Origin: Bacillota bacterium
GTDB lineage: Bacteria; Bacillota; Clostridia; UBA1381
Assembly (NCBI GenBank): GCA_021203665.1
Contig: JAJQAT010000016.1
Location: 1-6,752, forward strand
Direction: 5' to 3'
Length of the DNA stretch: 6,752 bases
Numbering within the stretch: position 1 is the stretch's first letter; the number at the start of each line of letters is the position of its first letter. The notes beneath the pieces are model-generated. The model was not told where the DNA came from and did no database searches. It was given only the letters and a program-made list of their open reading frames with translations. Made by a program: the position numbers and the translations under genes. This document shows positions 1-5,161 of this stretch, piece after piece.

Positions 1-138
1 GACTTGAGCATTTGCTGTTCTTGCGGAATTCTTCCCCCGGCTAAAGCCGGACGTATCTGCGATACGTGTCCGCATTTGCTTCGCAAATGCTCGACCTGCA
101 CTATTTATCTTTCAATGTTCATGCTCTCTTGCGACAGC
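1..138 (-). ncRNA. probable rRNA operon leader transcript (partial)
   Basis: This stretch lies directly downstream of the strong minus-strand promoter at 145-173 and has no convincing protein gene. Read on the minus strand it holds, in order, a boxA-like sequence (104-121) and then perfect hairpins at 90-72 (8-bp stem, 3-nt loop), 67-51 (7-bp stem, 3-nt loop) and 50-37 (5-6-bp stem), plus a weak 4-bp hairpin at 35-25. This order (UP-like A/T tracts, strong promoter, boxA-like TTGAAA sequence, stable stems) is what is known of rRNA operon leaders in Firmicutes. I infer that a 16S rRNA gene starts shortly beyond the left edge. No 16S sequence is visible here, so a tRNA cluster or another structured stable RNA remains possible. 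Confidence 0.5.
104..121 (-). promoter_or_regulatory. boxA-like antitermination sequence
   Basis: The minus strand reads TGAACATTGAAAGATAAA. It agrees at about 13 of 18 positions with the Bacillus rrn boxA region as I remember it (TGTTCTTTGAAAACTAAA), including the central TTGAAA core. BoxA in nascent rRNA recruits NusB/NusE to prevent early termination. Its place about 20 nt after the predicted transcription start fits. The match is by eye and the core is short. Confidence 0.4.
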
Positions 139-144
139 TTATTT

Positions 145-173
145 ATATTACCACATTTTTAAACCTTTGTCAA
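145..173 (-). promoter_or_regulatory. strong sigma-A promoter, leftward (rrn-like)
   Basis: On the minus strand a perfect -35 TTGACA (168-173) is followed by a 17-nt spacer and the -10 TAATAT (145-150). TGG precedes the -10, giving an extended TGn element. Transcription should start near 136-139 and run off the left edge of the window. Immediately upstream (178-213) are A and T tracts typical of UP elements, which bind the alpha subunit of RNA polymerase. It sits just after the terminator at 262-284, so it is an independent start and not part of the SLH operon. The strength suggests a stable RNA operon. Confidence 0.7.
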
Positions 174-177
174 CACC

Positions 178-213
178 TTTTTTTATTTTTTTTGAAAAAA
201 TTTTAAATTTTTT
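178..213 (-). promoter_or_regulatory. UP-element-like A/T tracts
   Basis: This stretch is almost purely A and T, with runs of six to eight A or T in phase-like spacing. It ends four bases upstream of the -35 hexamer at 168-173. Such tracts upstream of rRNA promoters are known to raise transcription by binding the RNA polymerase alpha C-terminal domain. Position and composition are the only evidence; AT-rich spacers can also occur by chance after a terminator. Confidence 0.45.
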
Positions 214-261
214 CGCACCTCTACATATTGTGGTTTGGCTATGTTTTTTCACAATAAAAGC

Positions 262-284
262 AAAAAAACGCCGCAGGTGCGGCG
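262..284 (-). terminator. intrinsic terminator of the SLH operon
   Basis: On the minus strand a perfect 6-bp stem CGCCGC/GCGGCG with the loop ACCT (269-284) is followed directly by seven T (262-268). It lies 10 bases past the stop codon of the 34-codon gene and closes the four-gene unit that starts at the promoter near 4370-4398. It insulates the rrn-like promoter at 145-173 from readthrough. Confidence 0.85.
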
Positions 285-294
285 CAGGTATTGC

Positions 295-399
295 TTAATT
301 TAGTCCTATAAACATAGAAACAATGCCTATGCAAATCGGGACGAGCATGGCGATAGCTGTTACAAGACAAATTATTCTTATGGTTTTTTTACTGAACAT
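295..399 (-). CDS. 34-residue single-pass membrane protein, unknown function
   Basis: This is a short gene of 34 codons plus TAA. It starts at ATG (397-399) with a strong SD GAGGTG (406-411) six bases upstream, and that SD lies just past the stop codon of the SLH protein gene (414-416), so the two are probably translated in series. The product has a basic N-terminus (MFSKKTIR) and then one long hydrophobic stretch (about residues 9-32) ending in FIGLN, so it should sit in the cytoplasmic membrane with its N-terminus inside. Size and layout resemble the Prli42/DUF4044 small membrane proteins of Firmicutes, which anchor the stressosome in Listeria, but I cannot show homology by eye. The terminator 10 bases after the stop supports it as the true last gene of the operon. 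It could instead be a helper peptide for the membrane protein encoded upstream. Confidence 0.7.
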   Translation of the reverse strand: MFSKKTIRIICLVTAIAMLVPICIGIVSMFIGLN

Positions 400-405
400 T
401 TTTCA

Positions 406-411
406 CACCTC
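406..411 (-). promoter_or_regulatory. ribosome binding site of the 34-codon gene
   Basis: GAGGTG on the minus strand, six bases before the ATG at 399 and two bases after the TGA stop of the preceding SLH gene (414-416). This site is the main reason to accept the short reading frame as a gene, and its closeness to the stop points to coupled translation. Confidence 0.7.
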
Positions 412-413
412 GA

Positions 414-1091
414 TCATATTTTCTTTAGCAAATTGCTTATTATAGTTGCCGCCTGGGCTCTTGTGGCGGTTTCCTGCGGTCTGAAGGTTCCGTCCGACAT
501 TCCCGCGATAAAGTCGTTCGCGTAAGCGTACCTCACGCCCTGGAACGCCCACGACGACACGCTGCTCAAATCGGTGAAGTGCATATCAATCGGCAGTTCC
601 ATATCGTTCATTGTTTCCTCGTCTCGGCTGTACTGGTACACGGACTGAGTTATGTACGCCATCTCCTCGCGCTTTATCGGCTCGTCGCCCATGAAATATC
701 CGCTGTACACCGCCTTTGAACCGTCCTCGGTTTCCACGATTTTGGAAGCGCAATCGCCTATCATATCATCGGGTACAAGTCCCTTGTCAAGTGCGCTCTG
801 AACATACGGTCCGTACCAATCGGACGCGGTAACGTCAAGGCATTCGCCGCTCCTGAATTCGGTTTCCTCTATGCCCGCCGCACTAAGAGCCATTTTCAAA
901 AATTCCGCGCGCGTCACCGTTCCCTCGGGATTAAACTCGGTATCCGAAATTCCGTGTACCACACCCGATTCCGCAAGATTTGTGATTATCTCCGCCGCCC
1001 AGTGTCCCTGTATATCCTCAAAATCCGCCGCGTAAGCGGTGACGGGCAGAACACAGATTGACAAAATTGCCGCTGTTATTATTTTTTTCAT
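414..1091 (-). CDS. secreted protein of three SLH domains
   Basis: 225 residues. Residues 1-21 form a signal peptide (MKK, hydrophobic core, cleavage after AYA), and the rest is three S-layer homology domains at about 23-73, 84-150 and 171-221. The binding-motif positions read TRAE (60-63), KREE (140-143) and TRAQ (210-213). SLH triplets are known to fold into a three-pronged unit that holds proteins to pyruvylated secondary cell-wall polymers. There is no other domain, so it may be a wall-coating or spacer protein, or may partner the esterase. It is clearly a paralogue of the last ~218 residues of the esterase two genes upstream; both carry a Cys pair 30 residues apart in the second domain (C84 and C114 here). 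The start is supported by AGGAGA (1101-1106), nine bases before the ATG. The second motif has Lys where Thr is usual, so that prong may be weak. Confidence 0.9.
   Translation of the reverse strand: MKKIITAAILSICVLPVTAYAADFEDIQGHWAAEIITNLAESGVVHGISDTEFNPEGTVTRAEFLKMALSAAGIEETEFRSGECLDVTASDWYGPYVQSALDKGLVPDDMIGDCASKIVETEDGSKAVYSGYFMGDEPIKREEMAYITQSVYQYSRDEETMNDMELPIDMHFTDLSSVSSWAFQGVRYAYANDFIAGMSDGTFRPQETATRAQAATIISNLLKKI
888..911. repeat. copy 1 of an exact 24-nt match between the two SLH genes
   Basis: These 24 bases are identical to 3128-3151, and the similarity continues past both ends with scattered changes. They encode the same residues after the TRAE motif (RAEFLKMA). This is the best-conserved part of the duplicated SLH triplet shared by the esterase and the SLH-only protein and could allow recombination between them. 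Confidence 0.85.
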
Positions 1092-1129
1092 AATACAATA
1101 TCTCCTATTATAATAAATTTACGGATAAA

Positions 1130-2599
1130 TTATTTTTTAGCCAAATATTTAAAAAATAAATGCTCCTTTGCGTCATGCGTATAGAATTGATATTTAAAAA
1201 ATGACAATCCCTCCTTGTCTCCCAGACCCTCGCACGTATTATAGGTTTCCACCCATGTACTGCTGTAATTTCCCGACGCGACCCTTGAGGAAAAATCCTT
1301 TACGGAGTCAAGCCAAGAGTTCGCCACGGGTACAGCAGCTATTGACAAAATCACGCAGAGCGCCGCCTTACGCGTCCGCAAAAATCCGCATTTTTTCTCG
1401 TTGACAAGAAAATCTCCGGTCATAAGCATCAGCACGAATAAGCCTACGGAGCTTGTGCGCGTCACTAAATCATTGTATTTCCCCATTGAGAAAAACAATA
1501 TCGTCATAAGCAGCAAATTTGCCGCGTAGAAATATATATTCCTTTTAAATCTCGGGAACACGCATATCGAATACAGCATAAACTCAAAAAGCACAAATAT
1601 AATATACACGCTTATTCTTCCGCTGTATGACACCGCGCTCAGTCCCAATTCATCCGGCTTTTCCGCGAAAATGTTACCGGACAAATATATCAGTAAAATC
1701 GGCAGCAGTGCAATCAGAACGCATAGATTCTGCACGCTGAAAATCCTTTTTACCACCGATAATATGTCATTTTTATGTTTAAACACCTGCTTCGCCACCG
1801 CCGCCGCGGCAAGCACAAACACGCCGATAAGCATAAACGGCGAATACAGCACCATCGGCACGCCAAGCAACGCGAAATTTTCAATCCTCGCATCGTCCTC
1901 AAAGATAACGGAAAGAACCAAAAACGCGCAGCATACCTGGTTGAACGTCCATGCGTAGGCATTGTTGTTCGGCGTAAAGCCGTACGGTACATATGAGCTG
2001 CTTGTTCCGAATACGCCGACAATCAAATTATTCACAATTTGTCTGAGTGCTTCGGTGTTTCCGAAAAGCATAAGCAGGAGCAAAACGGCAAGCTGTTTTA
2101 AAACGGTGTCGGCTTTCAATATTTTTATGATATTAAGCCATGTGATATATACCGCAATCGCCGTATACACAAACAGACACGCGCGCGCCGCGCCCAATCC
2201 GAACATCTTTCCGAACACGGACGGAACAAGGAAATGTCCTATATAATATGTGAACGCCGAGCCGTCGCTGTAATATACGGGCCAGGAATAATTAATCAAA
2301 TCCTTGAGCTGAGCGTCTCTGCCCGCCCAGTCCGCGCCCTGAGTCATAACACCGCCTTGTCCGCACAGAAGCATCCAGCACACCGCAATTACAGCGCCGA
2401 TAATCAGCACCGCCTTTTCAACATGAAGCGTATCTTGATTTTCTCTGCCCTTTCTGTACACAAGGTACAGCGCGAACGCCGTCACAAGCGACACCGGAAC
2501 GGATATATACCATTTCAAAAAGCCTATCAGAAATATGAATATTGAGCTGTATATCCACGCGTAAGCTGCGCGCTCAATATGGCTGACCTTTATATCCAT
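1130..2599 (-). CDS. polytopic membrane protein, GT-C-like, unknown function
   Basis: 489 residues with about 12-13 predicted membrane segments (approximately 11-29, 31-48, 62-79, 119-134, 138-158, 165-180, 214-233, 244-268, 288-308, 328-348, 355-371, 382-398, 411-427 and possibly 185-197) and a soluble tail from about 428. After the third segment a polar loop carries D90 and D95 in GADWAGRDAQLKD, followed by SWPVYY. An acidic residue in the first large outer loop is a feature of GT-C glycosyltransferases that use lipid-linked sugars. A second polar motif, GKYNDLVTR (373-381), precedes a late membrane segment. I do not recognise a named family. A role in making or decorating a surface glycan is inference from fold impression and from the esterase upstream. 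Its SD (2605-2610) overlaps the stop codon of the esterase gene, with nine bases between the genes. Confidence 0.8.
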   Translation of the reverse strand: MDIKVSHIERAAYAWIYSSIFIFLIGFLKWYISVPVSLVTAFALYLVYRKGRENQDTLHVEKAVLIIGAVIAVCWMLLCGQGGVMTQGADWAGRDAQLKDLINYSWPVYYSDGSAFTYYIGHFLVPSVFGKMFGLGAARACLFVYTAIAVYITWLNIIKILKADTVLKQLAVLLLLMLFGNTEALRQIVNNLIVGVFGTSSSYVPYGFTPNNNAYAWTFNQVCCAFLVLSVIFEDDARIENFALLGVPMVLYSPFMLIGVFVLAAAAVAKQVFKHKNDILSVVKRIFSVQNLCVLIALLPILLIYLSGNIFAEKPDELGLSAVSYSGRISVYIIFVLFEFMLYSICVFPRFKRNIYFYAANLLLMTILFFSMGKYNDLVTRTSSVGLFVLMLMTGDFLVNEKKCGFLRTRKAALCVILSIAAVPVANSWLDSVKDFSSRVASGNYSSTWVETYNTCEGLGDKEGLSFFKYQFYTHDAKEHLFFKYLAKK

Positions 2600-2604
2600 A
2601 TCAT

Positions 2605-2610
2605 TCTCCT
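2605..2610 (-). promoter_or_regulatory. ribosome binding site overlapping the upstream stop codon
   Basis: AGGAGA on the minus strand, five bases before the ATG at 2599, sharing bases with the TAG stop (2609-2611) of the esterase gene. This arrangement lets terminating ribosomes reinitiate. An ATG at 2602-2604 is out of frame and meets a stop after four codons, so 2599 is the start. Confidence 0.75.
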
Positions 2611-4345
2611 ACTTAATCAAATTCGCTATCTTGCTTACGACTACCGCCGCTTGGGCGCGGGTGAGGGTTTCCTTTGGTCTGAAGGTGCCGTCGCCCATGC
2701 CCGTTACCAAGCCTATTTGATACGCGGCGTCCACTGAATTTGCATATTCCTCGGAAATATCACCGTCAGTAAATTCTCCGTCGTTTTCATACAGCGCGGA
2801 CACCTCGGCTACAGGCTCAGACGCGTTTTTTAACGCGTATGTCAAGGCGTTCATTGCGATAACGGTCATTTCCTCACGGGTGATCGGCGTATCGCCGTCA
2901 AATTCTCCCGTGTACACATTTACGTCCGCCGTTACAGCCTCGCTTGTGTCGGTCGCCTCGGCAAGAGTTTTTGTGACGCTTTCGACATTACAGTCCTCAA
3001 TCATAGCTTCGGGAATTAAATCCTTGTCAAGCGCTCCCTGCAAATAATAGCAGTACCAATCGTCGTTTGACGCGTCAAGGCACTCGTCCTCGCGGTAGGC
3101 GTGTCCGACGATTCCCGCCGCGTCCATAGCCATTTTCAAAAATTCCGCGCGTGTCACAGTGCCGTCGGGATTGAATTTGCCGTCTTCAACGCCGTCAATC
3201 ATATTCATATCGGCGAGAGAATTTATATACTCCTCTCCCCAATGACCGGATATATCGGTAAAGCTCTCTTCGCCCTTCAGATACTGAGCCAATTCGGGAA
3301 CGCTGTCCGTAATCGCGTCCGCGATAAGTCCCGCGACTGCGTCCGCACCTTTCGGCTTCATATGAGTGGTATCGTTGGTACCGGTCGGATATGCCTTGCT
3401 TTCAAGCGGCTCGCAAATGAAATATCCCGACAGCACCTCGTCCTTATCCATCGAATTCCATACGTCTGTTACTATTCTGTTCGCGTCTATGAACGCGCAG
3501 CCTGTTTCCTCGGCGATTTCACGCGTCGGGTCGGCATAATCCCCGCGCGACTCCATAAAGCAGTTATTTTCCTCATCCCACCAAGCCGCCGGATTTGCCG
3601 TCATAAGCACCGGTATGCCGCCGCGCTTTTCAACCTCGCCGATGTACTTTTCGGTGATAAGCGTTTTATAATCCTCAACGCTGATATATCGCTCCGGCTT
3701 GTTTTCGTCCCCGTCGTTTATGCCGAACTGGATAAACACGTAATCGCCCGGGTGCATTTCGGTGAGTATTCTGTCCAATCTGCCGTCATTATTATAGCTC
3801 TTTGAGCTTCTGCCCGCCATCGCGCGGTTTTCTATTGTAATATCGTCTGTGAAATATTTGTCTATTTCCTGACCCCAGCCCGTCTGCGGGTACGCCGTTG
3901 TGTAATTATAAGTCTGCGCCGTTGAATCTCCCGCTATATATATGGTGGGCTTTTCCGCTTTTTCGCGCGCCGGAAGCTGCTCGATTGTAATTTCCGTTAC
4001 ATTCGGATTTTCACCGATTACCTGCACGGTTATCTTGCCGTCCTGCGGCACAACGGGCTGCTCATTTTCCTGCGTTTCTCCCGCCTCAAGCGTGTACGCT
4101 CTTACGCGCTCTCCGCCGTTTATGTAAATATTGGCGTTTGTTTCGGTGTCTCCGCCGGTTGTGACGGTTACGGTGTAATCGCCGTCGGGAACCTCGACCT
4201 CCTTGATAACGCCGTCGGTTTCGTCCGCCGCGACATCTGTCATGTCAAAGCTTTCATAATACAGCTCGTCCGCGTACACGGCGGGTATAATTGCCGCCGT
4301 CATTAATAATGTTACCGCGATTGATATAATTCTTTTTAATTTCAT
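2609..4345 (-). CDS. surface-anchored SGNH esterase (CE12-like) with three SLH domains
   Basis: 578 residues, probably exported to the cell surface and acting on acetylated polysaccharide. Residues 1-25 form a signal peptide (cleavage after VYA). Residues ~45-125 look like a small beta-rich domain of the kind that precedes rhamnogalacturonan acetylesterases. Residues ~132-348 are the SGNH hydrolase: GDS (139-141, nucleophile S141), AMAGRSS (G178), FGIND (N210, D211) and DTTH (D325, H328), giving a complete Ser-Asp-His triad and oxyanion residues. The GDSTA, GWGQ, GRSS, PGDYVFIQFG pattern is close to family CE12; Ile209 replaces the usual His of GHND. Three SLH domains follow (about 361-410, 421-502, 525-575) with TRAE (398-401), TREE (489-492) and TRAQ (562-565), so the enzyme should be bound to the wall. 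The start has the SD AAGGGAG about ten bases upstream and its own promoter. The substrate (pectin, or the cell's own wall polymer) is not determined. Confidence 0.92.
   Translation of the reverse strand: MKLKRIISIAVTLLMTAAIIPAVYADELYYESFDMTDVAADETDGVIKEVEVPDGDYTVTVTTGGDTETNANIYINGGERVRAYTLEAGETQENEQPVVPQDGKITVQVIGENPNVTEITIEQLPAREKAEKPTIYIAGDSTAQTYNYTTAYPQTGWGQEIDKYFTDDITIENRAMAGRSSKSYNNDGRLDRILTEMHPGDYVFIQFGINDGDENKPERYISVEDYKTLITEKYIGEVEKRGGIPVLMTANPAAWWDEENNCFMESRGDYADPTREIAEETGCAFIDANRIVTDVWNSMDKDEVLSGYFICEPLESKAYPTGTNDTTHMKPKGADAVAGLIADAITDSVPELAQYLKGEESFTDISGHWGEEYINSLADMNMIDGVEDGKFNPDGTVTRAEFLKMAMDAAGIVGHAYREDECLDASNDDWYCYYLQGALDKDLIPEAMIEDCNVESVTKTLAEATDTSEAVTADVNVYTGEFDGDTPITREEMTVIAMNALTYALKNASEPVAEVSALYENDGEFTDGDISEEYANSVDAAYQIGLVTGMGDGTFRPKETLTRAQAAVVVSKIANLIK
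3128..3151. repeat. copy 2 of the 24-nt match between the two SLH genes
   Basis: Identical to 888-911 and in the same orientation, inside the first SLH domain of the esterase. A deletion by recombination between the copies would fuse the esterase to the SLH-only tail and remove the membrane protein gene. Confidence 0.85.
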
Positions 4346-4369
4346 TTGTGATTCACTCCCTTAGATTTC

Positions 4370-4398
4370 ATTATATACTATTTAGTTATAAAATTCAA
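4370..4398 (-). promoter_or_regulatory. sigma-A promoter of the SLH/esterase operon
   Basis: On the minus strand, TTGAAT (4393-4398), a 17-nt AT-rich spacer and a perfect TATAAT (4370-4375). It lies 25 bases before the esterase start and just after the terminator of the preceding unit (4417-4440), so the four genes down to 295 form a separately transcribed, probably vegetative, operon. No operator repeat is evident around it. Confidence 0.75.
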
Positions 4399-4416
4399 TA
4401 TAAATTTTACGCAAAC

Positions 4417-4440
4417 AAAAAACCGCCGCCCATGCGGCGG
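4417..4440 (-). terminator. intrinsic terminator after the spoIVA-lipoprotein unit
   Basis: On the minus strand a perfect 7-bp stem CCGCCGC/GCGGCGG with a 4-nt loop (4423-4440) is followed by six T (4417-4422). It stands 17 bases past the lipoprotein stop codon and separates the sporulation-linked genes from the SLH operon promoter. Confidence 0.9.
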
Positions 4441-4457
4441 CTGTAGACAAAATCAGT

Positions 4458-5150
4458 TTACTTCAAAAGCCGTCTGTATTCCTCTTTCATATAGCCCGAC
4501 AATTCCTCCAGCTCAATCGGAAATTCCACAAAGCCTCTCGCGTAATAGGATAAATCATACGGTTGGAAAAATATCACCAAATCATCATCGCTGATATAAA
4601 AATCCGTTTGATGCGAGTCCTTTATTTCCGGTTTTGCCCATAAATCCTTATATTCCTCCGAATTTTCGCTAAGTATTTCATTTATAAAGCGGTTAAGCGT
4701 ATCCGTATATCCCTCGTCCTCAAACAAATCCGCAAGAGTGATTTCCTTTTCCGCGGACAAATCTATGTTTTTAGGAATCCTTACGGTGTTGCCGTGCGCT
4801 CCGCCCGTGTAAACGTATTTTTCCTCAACAACACTGATAAAATCATTCCTGTTGTACTTTTCGTCCCAGTCTATCTCAAGAACGCATTTATTGCCCATTC
4901 TCACATTGTCGCCGCTGTCAAGAGCCAAACTGTCAAACGCGATTAAGTCGCTTTCGACAGCCTGCTCTATCGAGGAATTTATGCTCTCCTCAAATTCGGC
5001 GTTCCTCATTCCCGAAAACCGTATTACCTCCGCTCTGACCGCCGAAAAATCCGTTTCATATTCCTTCGTTTCTATGTCCGCACGCACTCCCCGCATATCG
5101 CAGCCGCACAGACAAATCACCGCCATTCCCAATATCAACAGCCTTCTCAT
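4458..5150 (-). CDS. lipoprotein with RsiV/PdaC-like DUF3298 domain
   Basis: 230 residues from the ATG at 5150. I prefer this start because it gives a compact lipoprotein signal (MRRLLILGM, hydrophobic run, lipobox LCGC with C17 as the lipidated Cys) and an SD GAGGG (5156-5160) five bases upstream. An in-frame ATG at 5177 would add nine residues and overlap the spoIVA stop. The mature part has the YTGGAHG motif (114-120), the ITLADLF segment (137-143) and the FFQPYDLSYYARG stretch (194-206) ending in FPIELEEL, hallmarks of the DUF4163/DUF3298 superfamily found in the lysozyme-sensing anti-sigma factor RsiV and in the deacetylase PdaC. It has neither an anti-sigma region nor a deacetylase domain, so it is a stand-alone outer-face lipoprotein. 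It lies 11 bases after spoIVA, probably on the same transcript. Its function is unknown; binding of wall glycan or lysozyme is a guess. Confidence 0.88.
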   Translation of the reverse strand: MRRLLILGMAVICLCGCDMRGVRADIETKEYETDFSAVRAEVIRFSGMRNAEFEESINSSIEQAVESDLIAFDSLALDSGDNVRMGNKCVLEIDWDEKYNRNDFISVVEEKYVYTGGAHGNTVRIPKNIDLSAEKEITLADLFEDEGYTDTLNRFINEILSENSEEYKDLWAKPEIKDSHQTDFYISDDDLVIFFQPYDLSYYARGFVEFPIELEELSGYMKEEYRRLLK

Positions 5151-5155
5151 AATGA

Positions 5156-5160
5156 CCCTC
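5156..5160 (-). promoter_or_regulatory. ribosome binding site deciding the lipoprotein start
   Basis: GAGGG on the minus strand, five bases upstream of the ATG at 5150. It favours this start over the in-frame ATG at 5177, which would lie inside the spoIVA coding end. Confidence 0.6.
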
Positions 5161-5161
5161 T

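Noticed and set aside
37..90. CRISPR array or mobile-element end suggested by the closely packed palindromes
   Set aside because: The palindromes differ in sequence, have no regular repeat-spacer pattern and no transposase nearby. An RNA leader explains them better.
1..162. Plus-strand reading frame open from the left edge, with several CxxC-like cysteine pairs (CDTC, CSTC)
   Set aside because: It has no start codon or SD in the window, and the cysteines come largely from the TGC and GCA repeats of the hairpins. It is antisense to the rrn-like leader and ends in an AT-rich promoter, so I take it as a chance frame.
1107..1135. TATAAT on the minus strand between the membrane protein and SLH genes
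   Set aside because: The matching -35 position reads AAATAA, and the start of transcription would fall in the SD of the SLH gene, leaving no binding site on the message.
3101..3805. 234-codon plus-strand frame opposite the esterase
   Set aside because: It is the antisense of a gene with intact catalytic motifs and SLH domains. It has no recognisable domain, so it is a shadow of the real gene.
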